Position numbers and translations under genes: made by a program. The notes beneath the pieces were generated by a model. That model saw only the letters and a program-made list of their open reading frames with translations. It had not been told where the DNA came from and made no database searches. DNA of 64,000 bases, taken from Wolfiporia cocos. Taxonomy: Eukaryota > Basidiomycota > Agaricomycetes > Polyporales > Phaeolaceae. The stretch is taken from contig JACCLO010000001.1 in the NCBI GenBank assembly GCA_029448655.1, positions 372,001-436,000 on the forward strand, given 5' to 3'. Positions 1-10,585 of this stretch are shown piece by piece (the first letter of the stretch is position 1; the number at the start of each line of letters is the position of its first letter).

Positions 1-118
1 AGGTTGGGTGGACTCATAATGTCTCCATCCAGTGTGTTTTTCCCTTATTCTATTAGTTATCACACTTAAGTGACAATTGATATTCATGGCGAAGCCATGG
101 GTAATTAAACTTGTATAC
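1..118 (-). repeat. Repeat family D, inverted arm (cut by the left window edge)
   Basis: This stretch is the reverse complement, with scattered mismatches, of 2405-2515. Both arms end inward with a short hairpin (ATGGCGAAGCCAT here) followed by GGGTAATTAAAC, after which the sequences stop matching. A third copy starts near 57283. The left limit lies outside the window, so the type of element is unknown. Confidence 0.7.
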
Positions 119-156
119 ATGAACAGACAACAGCCGCTAATGGCTTGCCCTAAAGT

Positions 157-537
157 ACTGGGTCTGTGCGCTGTACATGAAAAACGACGAAGTCCCTAAT
201 ACTAAGAGTCCATGTGTGCTGGTAATGGCTGCACCAGTAAGAATATGTGTATGGACCCGAGGGCCCATGTTGACGTTGTGGTGTCGTTATGTTAGTCAGC
301 TGTGTAAGCAGGATGACATATACCGGTATTGGGATATGAGTCATCTGGGACTTAGACATGTGATAACGAGCAGGCCAATGAGTCATTGTGTGTGTCATAC
401 ATGTTATGTATGTGTTGTTTGGTTTTGTGTACATGTCTATGGGTGCTTGTTCGTACGAGCGTGAATATGCTTGTAGAAATGCCAGAAAAACAGGTAGAAA
501 TATGGAAAAAATGGTGGCATGTCCCAAATCTGTGACA
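157..537 (-). repeat. Degenerate fragment of LTR family A
   Basis: The sequence follows the outer part of the 699-bp family A LTR in the minus orientation: GTCTGTGCGC near 161, the ACCGGTATTGGGATATGAG box near 323-341, and the LTR start signature (GGCATGTCCCAAATCTGTGACA) ending at 537. It carries many substitutions compared with the fresh LTRs at 16114 and 25419, and the part containing the TATA box is missing. It is an old, truncated relic. Confidence 0.75.
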
Positions 538-1683
538 GAGGGGCAATATCTGTGATGTCACAAATTATTATTTCCTTAGTATACACATCTACATGCCTCC
601 ACGATCATCTGTTGTAGATTAGATAAGGGTATCATTTGTTATCTCTACAGTCAGGTGATATGTTACATTAGTTAGTGTTATGCATTACCATCGTTACCTT
701 ACCTGTGCACAGACTCACGCTTTAGGGTAGACACGCTCACTGCTCCATGTACATACATATAGCATAGGCTGAGGTCTTACAACCTCAGTCTTATTATTCT
801 CAATGTCAGGGGTGGTCCCCTCTGTTACAGATATTTTGATTTTTTGAATGCTGGCAGAACTCACCATTGGGCGAATACGATACAGGGACTTGTTGCGCAA
901 CCAACCCCCCTGGCTACTCATGACTCTACTGGGCACATCCCCAGTTGTACTAGCGTATAAGGCATGTTCTGACTCTGGCAGATCCAACTCTGCCCTCGTT
1001 TCACCTTCATCACTTATTAGCTGATAGATGGCGTTCAACCGCCATCATCATTCCTATCTATCATCGCAGATATATCACTACATACCTATCAAACGTTTCA
1101 TACTATAGTGTAGATAGTATCGGTGACATCTGGGACGGACTTGACCCCTAAAACCCAATGCAGTATATAAACCCATGTACTTACTGTCGAGGCTCTTCAG
1201 CTCGACCTTGTTGTATAAACAAGAAGTCTTATACTCGTTCTCAAACGTAAGAAACTACGCCCAGTATTCACTGAGCCATCAAACTGACTAAGTCCTTGAA
1301 GTGCACACTGACTTCTCAGACTGAGGCAAGTCTTATATTCTATACAGACTTGCTCAGAATAGATTATATCCTCTAACACGTATTGGATATCAAATGAACC
1401 CTAGAGTCTTTGACTCAGGACCCGAAGGCATTTCACAGATATATTTGCCTTGCACTCATCCGTAGGACTATGTGCAGAAGAACGATCTATATTCGCGACT
1501 CGAATATATGAATGGGTATTTGACCCGTAACACCCTCTCTCTACTATGCATGACCCTTTAGTCAACAACTCTACTCTTTAGACTTGCTAGTCTGGGTGCA
1601 AGGCTGCACCATCACGCCTGTTAGGTGGTGTATTAGGGTTCCCTGCTATGTGGGTTGCACATACATAGTCCATGTCATGTGAC
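538..1683. other. Stretch with no recognisable gene
   Basis: Only short open frames occur; the longest, about 107 codons on the minus strand at 715-1038, matches nothing I recognise. It has no clear splice signals or repeats shared with the rest of the window. It is probably decayed repeat DNA. Confidence 0.4.
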
Positions 1684-4087
1684 ATGTCCAGTTGCAAAAC
1701 TGCAAGTCGACGTCAAGTCAAAATGTGTCTTGTGGGCATCAATTTGGACTTCGACTTCATTGCAGGCAGCAAGCCCAAGCACTCACATGAGCTGGTCATT
1801 CAATTGTGTCATAGTACAAGTACTGTCCTGTCTCGAGTCATCTGTCTATTTTTCTTATTTCTACCTCATACTTCCACCATCTCCTAAGGTATGTGTGGCT
1901 CTGGTAAGGTGGTCATAGAGGATATTGGTTGCTTCATGCAGAACACAGCAAATGAAACAAGGTTCAGTGGGTATATGCATTCCCACCACTTGTCTCTCAT
2001 AACTTCTGCCTGTAGGTACAGACTGCAGAGGTGCATACATTCTCCATTCTTGCATCGCACCCTAAGATGATGCTCCCCCTTCATCCTCTTTGTCGCCTGC
2101 TTGGTGAGGCACATTCTAAGCATGTCCTTGCGCTCCTGCAGGGGCACACTCAACATTGCGGTCACCTCATCCACTTCCCCTCCAAAATGCACAGAATGTC
2201 GAGGATGTGCACTTTCTGTTGATGCATGGTGTGCAGTCATCCAGGTCCAGGTAAGCCTCATCTGCTTTGTAAAGGCTGTACTTGGCCTCCTTACACATAC
2301 TACAGTAGGGGCAGCACCTCTGCCATCTCAGTGGTTCAGCTGACCTGCAGCAGCTGAAAGTGTGGCTCATGCTGTTATGGATGGAATATCTGTTCAGGTG
2401 AAACGAGTTTAATTACCCATGGCTTTGCCATGAATATCAGTTGCCACTTAAGTGTGATAACTAATGGAATAAGGGAAAAACAAATTGGATGGAGACATTG
2501 TGAGTCCACCCAACCCCCAGGGTGTGTGATCACCCTGCTGCACCTGTCCTTTGTTCTATGTCTACTCAGCCACTTCCTCCACCTTGCTGATGCTCGGTGT
2601 CGTCATCACTTCACTTGTAACATTGTGTCCACAAATGTGGTGCCTCAAGAAACTCCCTGAATTCTCTTAATTTATCGCGATTTTCTGGCAGGCATATACA
2701 GTACAGGCCATCTCCGTTACAACAGCTACAAAATCCCCATGGTACAGTGCAGGGAGGACACACGAAACACAAGTTTTCGTCAAAGGGTTTGAACTTGCAG
2801 GCACCGGGCATGGGAATCCACTGGCCAACTTCCCGGGTCGGTGGTGCGAGCCCTATGGGATGACGGACAGCACGTGGCACACATGGAAAAGCACATGGCA
2901 GTTCCCACGCAATCCATGGCCCTTTAGTATTTAGATAACCTAAGTTGAGTTACTCAGTGTATCAAGCAGTGCACTACTCGTTGGACTCAGCAGAGTCAGA
3001 GTGTCGATATACAAGCTGGGGGCTTAATTGCTTAAGCCTTTGAGAATGAGTATAAGATCCTTGTAATTCAACAAGGTCAAGCTGAGGGACTCGACCGGTA
3101 TTTACATCAGGTTATATACTGTGATCCTGTAATAGGGGTCATAGTGTCCTTGGTACTGCTACTATTAAGTCTGTCAAGTTAACACTCTAAGTAATAAAGG
3201 AGAAGTGCTGCAGTTGAGCACAACAGTGGGTGAAACATAGAATGTCTGTGGTTAGACACAACATATCAGCTAGAATGTGATGAGACAGGGAACAATGGGC
3301 ATAGGATTGTTGTACATGAAACAGGGCCTCAGTTGAGTGGGAATCTCTAGAATAAAGCGCACACTGGAGCGGTTGAACGCTAAGTCCCTCTTCACAGTGA
3401 GGTGTCAAAGAAAAGAATATACGAGTGTACTCATGCAGATCATAACACACACCCCTGTGCCAGGTCAGGCCGGTGTACAATAGGGCCATTGGTGTAGCTG
3501 GTGTCACTTCCGGGTGACTTAGAGAACTGGACAATATGTGTGCCATTTTTTGAGTGAGTCACATACTCTCTAAAGCAATGAATTTGAGTAGATCCTGATA
3601 TATGCATGGGATCACCCTGATAGATTTGCAAATTCTCTTCAACATGCTTAAGTGCTCTGAGGATAGGTTTGTATATTTTCTGGTATGGTGCAAAATGTGG
3701 ATGCAGATGGTTTTGTGTATCCTCTGATAGACTCAGAAGATGGGATTCAGTGGATTTTGGTATTTTCTGGTAGCTGTTGATAGATTAAAGCAATTAAAAA
3801 ATGAGGTCTGATATGGACGAGTATGCTCTGATTGAGTGAGCCTCTGCATATTGGTATGTTTGAGTATTTTGGGATAGTCACTACATTTTCAGACAGGACC
3901 ATTGGGTATTTTCTGGTAATTAGTAGTATATTGGAATGCTATCCTACTAGCTTGCGGTATGTTACAGTGGCTTCTAGTATACTGCTGGGTGCCTATAAAA
4001 ATAGCGAATTCTATGAAGAGTCCAACTTTTGTATCAGATCATATCGAGTAGTTACTGATAGGATCTGATACGAGGTACTTTCACTGG
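1684..4087 (+). mobile_element. Family C TIR element, copy 1 (left end lost)
   Basis: 1684-2075 matches 9252-9640 and 60178-60397 closely, and 3536-4087 matches 9875-10252. The right terminus reads TACTTTCACTGG, the inverse of the CCAGTGAAA terminus of copies 2 and 3. The left about 230 bp present in copy 2 is absent here. The middle, 2080-3530, is longer than in copy 2 and contains the family D repeat at 2405. Frames on the minus strand (2261-1884, 2880-2611) are Cys-rich in places but I do not recognise them. The CAGTG-type ends and 8-bp TSD seen in copy 2 fit hAT or Zisupton/KDZ elements; I cannot decide which. Confidence 0.6.
2405..2760 (+). repeat. Repeat family D, copy 2
   Basis: It starts with TTTAATTACCCATGGCTTTGCCAT (hairpin), is the inverse of 1-118 over its first about 110 bp, and then stays alignable with 57290-57620: both share a block around CAGCCACTT, a block around CTTGTAA, and one around ACAGGCCAT. 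At 2725-2750 it holds a single AAAATCCCCATGG unit, the unit that is expanded into a minisatellite at 57596-58105. Confidence 0.6.
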
Positions 4088-4130
4088 GGCGTAGGCCCGA
4101 GTGTGTCTCATCGGCCATGCCTGTGCTGTG

Positions 4131-5224
4131 TGACACAGTACGCCTGTGGGACTCACCAAGTGCCTATATTGTTGAGATAAGGCGACTTAGAGAGGAGGCA
4201 ATACCAGCGCAGCAGGATGTGAGAGGTTATTCTACGGTGCAAGCCGAGAGAATAATAGAACTAAAGTTATAGGGCGTCAAGCCCCTAGTTATATACATGT
4301 TTTAAGGGAAGGTCACGTGCTACTAGCTAGTCGTTACCTTTCCGGGTTATGTGGCTTTGCCAAGTGGCGAAGCTTATCTTATCTACTGTTTATGGACTCT
4401 TCATAGAATGGCCGTGGCAAGGCCCTAATGGCCGAACCAATCGTATGAGAGGGATTTGTGTGTATTATCATATGAACGCGGGCACAGCCCGGGTATATGG
4501 GAAGCCGGTTGCCGGATACCGTGAGGTATAATGGCGATTGGCCGTGCTTCGTTGGATGACCAAGGCGAGGCGCCGAGGTCGTTATGCCATTGGACGGGAA
4601 GTACCGTGGCATGTGTTACAGCCCGGTCCGGATGGTTACCGGGGCATGTATTGGACTTAGCCGTGAGGCGAGGTCCGGTGTTTGGGCGACGCCGTGATGG
4701 CAGAAGCCCGGGACTTGGAGAACACCGAGTCCGTGGGAGGCCGAGGAGGCCGTGACCTATAGCGATATAGCCTTGGTGCTATTATAGTGCTGTATGGTCG
4801 TGTTGCCATTATTATGCGAAGGCGTGGCGCGCCTGAGGTGCCATTGTGATCAAGGATCTTATGGCGGTGGGAAGCCGTGAAGGCCGACCCAATAGTACAA
4901 GGCCGCGAGGCACTGTTTGTACATGTGGACATTATTATGCGAGCGTGCCGCGCTCGGCCTATCATTATGATCTACGATCTATGACGTGGCTGGTCTTGCT
5001 CTGACGGGCGAGACCTGTATGACGTATGCTGTGGTGTTGCTATTGGACCGGAAGGTGCCGTAGCGTTACATAAGCTGGTCATGTGGTTGATAAGCCCAGT
5101 TAAGAGCTTGTCGTGGTGGCAATGGGAGTTAACCCGTAGATAACTTGTAGGTAGACGTATAAATCCCAGGTAAATTGCTATAATCGTAGGAAAAATGCTG
5201 TAAGCCCCAGATAAATCTGTGACA
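4131..5224 (-). mobile_element. Solo LTR, family B (TSD CTGTG)
   Basis: A 1094-bp unit starting TGACACAG and ending ATCTGTGACA, flanked by the perfect 5-bp duplication CTGTG (4126-4130 and 5225-5229). It is about 1.1 kb long and closely similar to the units at 34390-35482 and, in the opposite orientation, 29372-30532. No internal region, PBS or polypurine tract adjoins it, so it is a solo LTR left by LTR-LTR recombination. Its ends resemble those of family A, so the two families are related. Confidence 0.92.
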
Positions 5225-6019
5225 CTGTGCCAGCAATACTTGAAATTAATTACCTGGCCAGCGGGTTTGCATAGCACCAAGCGCCAAAGGTCATGTGTGC
5301 TCCCCAGTGGTGGGCGCTCAGCTGGTGCTGCTGTGTTGAAGACCCCAAAGCTGTGGTGTTGCTGTGGTAGCTTAAAGAGGCAGAATAGAATACAGTCACC
5401 ACCTATGTGTGCATGGACCCTGGATACTTAGAATCAAAATATAGCAAGCTCACAGCACTATTATCAACTGTAGTACTTGTAATAGAAAACATTAGTCAAA
5501 TTCGTTATAGACAATGTACAATGTTGTTCATGACTAAGATCACTTTTCAGCGGTTAGTGGCTTCATTTATATGTGCTTCACTCTTGAGCTAGTGTAACTC
5601 CACGTGGTCTCATTGGCCCTCAAGAATATGCAAGAATCATCATAGCACTGCAATTGACTAAGTTATTGACACGTCGACTTCATCTTCATTGTCAAGAGGC
5701 TGTAGATCAGGCGTGGACTTCGTGCTTAGTACTTATGCATCAGCATTGTATGCACTGGCCCCCTCCTGCATACATACAACGGTCTAGGTAGTTGTTTATT
5801 GTAATCCTATGATGCATATAATGCATATATCTTTGATTCAGTTGATGGGGTCGGCCGAAATGCTCAACGTCTGTCAATAATCATGCAGAGGCGCCTGCTG
5901 CAGCCAACGTGGCGGTATACATGTGATATCTGGTGCTTGGTGCTACGCAAACCCACTGGGTAATTAACCTCAAGTGCCGGCAATGGCCACTTCGGCAGGT
6001 GACACGGAATGTTCGCTTA
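5225..6019. other. Intergenic; contains a decayed coding remnant
   Basis: 5480-5720 is alignable with 15775-16010. In the second copy the minus strand reads an acidic, charged segment (including ILEDQQDR and RWFKNAAH), so both look like remnants of one repeated coding sequence. 5957-5972 carries TGGGTAATTAACCT, similar to the terminus of repeat family D. No intact gene is visible. Confidence 0.4.
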
Positions 6020-7278
6020 CAGTCGTTCTTGAAAATAATGTCAAAGTCACTTTTTTGCGCATCGTCTCGACGCACCAAAGTTCAAGCCATCTTCCAACTC
6101 GTAAGCGCCTGTAAGCGCACCTGTATGCCATCGTTTCGAGCTTTTCTCTTGAGCTCAAACATGTCGCATTTACCACAGGGCTTATTGCAGTGCAATTTGG
6201 AATGTGATGATATCATAATATTAGCCAGTCAGAACAGTGTCGGGATGGGCATTGGGATGTTTTCGTACAAAAGATAAATAGAGTTCATTACAGCCCAGGT
6301 GCTAATATGCTAATATGAACGCGATCACGCCACGGCGATGATGGCTTGACGATGCAGCCGAAGCCCTCGAAGATGTGCTCCCAATGGTAGACTAGCGGGA
6401 GATGATTAGAATCTCACAAATACCATGTTGGATCCAACCGCTTGCCATGGACGAAGAGTACACAGTTTCATATCTTTGTTGATTCTTCTATTACCCATAG
6501 CTGCAGAAAACAGCGCAGTATGCAGGTGCGAGCAATGGGTGCTTAATGGCGCTTATGAGTCGGAAGATGGCTCAGAACTTTGGCTCGGAACTTTGATGAA
6601 CATTGGGCCTTTGGGGTCCAGCGGAATCCAGTGGAAGTCACATGTCTGAGCTGGAAGGGTCTTAAGACCTCGTAAGTAACTTAAGACTCTTAAGAGTGGG
6701 ACTTAAGACACGGTCTTCAGAGTCTTAAGTGGTGCCTCAGTCTTCAGACTCTTAAGACTCTCAAACCCCCTCTTAAGAGCGTGAGTTAAGATGCCCATCT
6801 TAAGACCTGTGTAAGGGTCTGAAGTAAGAGCTGGAGTGCCAGGAGGCCTCCGGAGCACTCATCCAGTGGAGCACCCACAGCATGGGCTGGTCAGACTCTG
6901 TTGGTTAAAGGACTTTATAGCCTTCAGAGGGACACTTGGAAGTGGCTTGGAACTATATCGTTTACCCTGACATAGCGGAAACTTGCTACAGTAATGTCTG
7001 GATATCAATCTGCAGTCCTCTCAGCTTATCTGACTTCTCATTCATGGCTGATATCAACCCTTTAGGCCATCTTAAAAAATGCCCGCAATGGAGATTCAAC
7101 GCATTTCAGCCCCGCATATGTGTAAAGGGCATGTTACGCCTGAATACAATGGTTATTACTATGAGACAGTGGGTTGTTGTTCATTCACAGCATGCAAAAT
7201 ATACATTACTGACACACTGGCTAGTGCCTCGACAATTCCCCACCAACCCACCACTCGTGCTCGTACTTTCGTTGGTGC

Positions 7279-7924
7279 ATGGAGATACCTCCTGAATCCC
7301 AGGAGGTCCGACAGTCCAAGCCTTGCCCAGGCATAACTTGCCGGACCAAAGCTAAGCCTTCGAATATAAATCTTGAGTGTACCTTTAGACTATGCAAACC
7401 CTGCTGCCAAGAAGCAAGGGCAATGCTTTCTAGCATCTGCAAATGTTCAGTTGCAAAACATATCGATTTAAGTAAGTACTCTACCTGTCTCATTTCCGTC
7501 GACTAAAATTATGACAGCGGTACCTCTCATACCACCCCCTTCTCCATGTGCTTCCATCGCTATCACCCCTGTACCAGACTCACTTGGTGGAGCTCTCCCA
7601 CCTCCTTCACTGTCTCACAGGTCCTCTATTGTGGATTCTCGTGCTCAGACACTCTCCAGCACTCCAGATCTCACACATGTCCAACCTCCTATTCCTCCTT
7701 TGGGTTATCACACATCGGCTACTAGACAGCATTCACAAAGATTTGCGAACTCGATTGCACCGACATATTTACAAAAGCTCCAGTCCACTGAGCTTGGGAA
7801 TGTTGCTTATGCTGTAGCAGGAGCTCTGCACGCATGTAGGAATGCCCATACAGTTTCTGTTCAGGTAGAAAGCATTCCAGACTACCTCAGAATGCAGAGT
7901 CTCATTAGCTGCTGGGCCTTCTAA
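7279..7924 (+). CDS. Hypothetical Cys-cluster protein inside the KDZ-type element
   Basis: Not recognised as a named family. Two exons are proposed: 7279-7471 and 7518-7924, joined over a 46-nt intron with GTAAGT donor and ACAG acceptor; the join keeps one frame of 199 codons. The first exon has a clustered Cys/His pattern (CITC, CTFRLCKPCC, CKC, then H) suggesting metal binding. The second exon is rich in Pro and Ser. The start at 7279 is the first Met in the frame; an upstream exon is possible. It lies between the TIRs and on the strand opposite the CxC5 remnant, so it probably travels with the transposon. It could equally be a captured gene fragment. Confidence 0.4.
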
Positions 7925-8788
7925 GTCTATAGAGATATTGTAGACTTTGGCAATAGCTTCTGCTGATGCACTTGAACAGTATGGTGAATGGTTCAGCAAT
8001 TATGGAATTGAATTGTGATAATCAATTGAGACATACAACATGAAGGCCATTTGATGCTCCCATGCACAGACCACACTGGTCTCAACATAGGACTGCTGTG
8101 ATACCTGGAAGATCTGGGGAACGCCCCCATAGCATAGCATTTTTGTCGCCGGACTGATTAACGTAGAAATCAGGATGATAATGTGTGTGGCATACTAGGA
8201 TTCAACACTGGTAAGCGCAGCTATTTGATCAAGACATGATTGGCTTACCACGGCAGTAGAGAGTGATTACCCGGATGTCCACAATGCCTCTAGTTGCAGT
8301 CACTAATTTTGCACCATGCTCTTTCTTGTCTCCTATGCGTTGGCCCAGTGCAATACAGCTGGGTTGAGAGCAATACTGCAATGTTGGGGTTGAAATCTCG
8401 ACACCTACAGTTGTAGATAAAGTGAGTATATGATATTTGTCTGCTGTATATGGTGATTACCAAGATCATGGGCACGACCATGCAGTGCGAGAAGTGTATC
8501 CACTGGTGGAAGCGAATTCTCTGAGACATTTGGGATGACATCTGCAAGCACAGACCAGCATAAGGTGATTGTTGCCTCATTGATCTCTAGAGCTGAGCTC
8601 AGCAAGGCAGAAAGATGAGCAGGAAGCTTGTGAGGGAGATGTACAGATTGTGGATTCTCAAGACGCAGAACGGAATTAAACCGGCGGCACAGAGTGATAA
8701 ACCACATTAGATCTTCAAATTTCATATCATTCAGTTGAGGGATATGTTTTAGGCACTCAAAAATGGTTGACAAAAGGACCATTGCCAC
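7769..8788 (-). pseudogene. KDZ-transposase-associated CxC5/CxC6 region, truncated
   Basis: Starting at Met 8788, the frame reads a helical N-terminal segment (SSALEINEATITLCWSVL), then HGRAHDLG, a GTAATC donor, a 55-nt intron, and a Cys cluster (YCSQPSC, then TLYCR). A second intron (GTAAGC to CCTAG) leads to CHTHYHPDFYV, and further down ASAEAIAKVYN and EVVWNAFYLN appear in shifted frames. This order is that of the CxC5 and CxC6 cysteine clusters found N-terminal to KDZ transposases in basidiomycetes. Stops and frame changes occur after about 8130, and the transposase domain itself is absent before the left TIR. It is therefore a dead remnant. Confidence 0.6.
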
Positions 8789-9025
8789 AGATATGGCTGA
8801 GTGGCTGAGTGGAAGAAGCGAGCTGAGCGTACTCGAAGATGAGATTGAGCTCCGTTCTGTGGGTGCTCCACTGGATGAGCACTCCGGAGGCTTCCCGGCG
8901 CTCCGACTCTTACTTCAGACCCTGCACAGGTCTTAAGACGAGTATCTGAACTCGCGCTCTTAAGAGTCTTAAGAGGAGACTTAAGGCTGAGGCACTACTT
9001 AAGACTCTGAAGACCGTGTCTTAAG

Positions 9026-10252
9026 CCCAGTGAAAAGCCGTCATATCCTTAGTGTATCAGTAAATACTAGTAAATATCAAAAAATATATTGAGATAACCA
9101 TTTATACTAGAAGCTATCGAAAGCTAAATGCCAAGAGTCTGGGCGGTCAGATCACCGATGCCAAGACTTTTGTCGTACTTGTACATACTAGTTAATATAC
9201 TCAACATATCCTCGATTAATAGAAGTCGCGGTTGAGAATTTTTCGAGCAGACGTCCAGTCGCAAAACTGCAAGTCGACGTCAAGTCAAAAAGTGTCTTGT
9301 GGGCAGCAACCTGGACTTCGACTTCGTTGCAAGCAGCGAGCCCAAGCACTCATGTGAGCTGGTCATTCAGTTGCGTCATAGTACAAGTACTGTCCTGTCT
9401 CGAGTCGTCCGTCTCCTTTTCTTATCTCTACCTCATACTTCCACCATCTCCCAAGGTATGCATGGCTCTGGTGAGGTGACTATAGAGAAGATTGGTTGCT
9501 TCATGCAGAACACAGCAAATGAAACAAGCTTCAGTGAGTATATGCATGCTCAACACTTGTCTCTGATAACTTCCGTCTGTAGATACAGACTGCAGAGGTG
9601 TGTGCATTCCCCATTCTTGCGTTGCGCCCCAAGATGACACTTCTCCTTTATCGGACTCCAGGGACTTCGTCTGGATAGGTTACAAATGCACGGCTTAGGT
9701 ACGTACAATGCGTCCCTTTTTATGCTAACGGTGACTCATCTGCCCATAACGCCCTGATTATCAGCCCCCCGACTCCCGCCACACCTGCCATTTCTGCCTT
9801 GGCGCGCTATTGACTCCGATCGATGCGCGACTCCGATCGCACCATCACGCGCCGAGCGCATCGACTTCCAACATATGTGCGCCATTTTTTGAGTGAGTCA
9901 GAGGATGAGATTCGGTGGATTTTGGTATTTTCTGGTAGCTGTTGATAGATTAAAGCAATTAAAAAATGAGGTCTGATATGAATGAGTATGCTCTGATTGA
10001 GTGAGCCTCTGCATATTGGTATGTTCGAGTATCTTGGGATAGTCGCTACATTTTCAGACAGGGCCGTCGGGTATTTTCTGGTAATTAGTAGTATATTGGA
10101 ATGCTATCCTACTAGCTTGCGGTACGTTACAGTGGCTTCTAGTATACTACCGGGCGCCTAGAAAAATAGCAAATTCTATGAAGAGTCCAACTTTAGTATC
10201 AGATCATACCGGGTAGCTACTAATAGAATCTGATACGAGGTACTTTCACTGG
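9026..10252 (+). mobile_element. Family C TIR element, copy 2 (complete, TSD GTCTTAAG)
   Basis: The unit starts CCCAGTGAAAAG and ends CTTTCACTGG and is flanked by the perfect 8-bp repeat GTCTTAAG (9018-9025, 10253-10260), which is part of the right TIR of the KDZ-type element. Length 1227 bp, no coding capacity for a transposase. It shares its left part with 59959-60397 and both parts with copy 1. 8-bp duplications and CAGTG ends fit hAT or Zisupton-like transposition. Confidence 0.82.
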
Positions 10253-10585
10253 GTCTTAAGTCCCACTCTGAAGACTCTTAAGTTACTTACGAGGTCTTAA
10301 GACCCTTCCAGCTCAGACACGTGACTTCCGCCGGATTCCGCCGGACCCCAAAGGCCCGTTGATCTCGAACTTTGGCGCGTCGAGACGACCCGCAAAAAAA
10401 AGTGACTTTGACATTATTTTCGGGAACGACTGTCATGCACGGAACGAATGGTCCATCATTCAAATATTGTCCAAGATCATTACCCAACGGGCTGCGTGTA
10501 TTATCGAGGTGATACATCCTAGCTGCAATACGTGTACAGTAGCCTACTCTTGCGCCAGACAAATACAGATGTCCTTGCGAGTCCC

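Larger units (their letters stand above)
6605..10357 (+). mobile_element. KDZ-type DNA transposon remnant with long CTTAAG-rich TIRs
   Basis: Left terminus GGGCCTTTGGGGTCC (6605) and right terminus GGACCCCAAAGGCCC (10357) are inverse. The inverted match runs about 275 bp: 6605-6880 against 10357-10253 plus 9025-8835, interrupted only by the family C insertion. The TIRs are packed with CTTAAG and TCTTAAGA palindromes. The interior holds a minus-strand CxC5/CxC6 remnant and a plus-strand two-exon ORF. No clean target duplication is visible (flanks TGAACATT and GTTGATCT). Assignment to Kyakuja-Dileera-Zisupton rests on the Cys-cluster remnant; the catalytic domain is missing. Confidence 0.65.
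6020..10432 (+). mobile_element. Mariner-like MITE, copy 1, split by nested elements
   Basis: The left end (6020, preceded by TA) and right end (10432) carry inverted repeats beginning CAGTCGTTC and containing AATGTCAAAGTCAC. The piece 6020-6600 plus 10358-10432 rebuilds the same 645-bp unit found whole at 55497-56141, in opposite orientation. The base after the right end is TC instead of TA, a likely point change. The unit has no transposase, so it is non-autonomous. The insertion at 6605-10357 separates its two parts. Confidence 0.8.

Noticed and set aside
150..561. Open frames at the left end as genes
   Set aside because: They translate a degenerate LTR; the same peptide pattern appears from the fresh LTR at 63438.
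1..2515. Single large element with family D arms as its TIRs
   Set aside because: The hairpin ends of the two arms point toward each other and a third copy exists alone at 57283, so two separate insertions are more likely.
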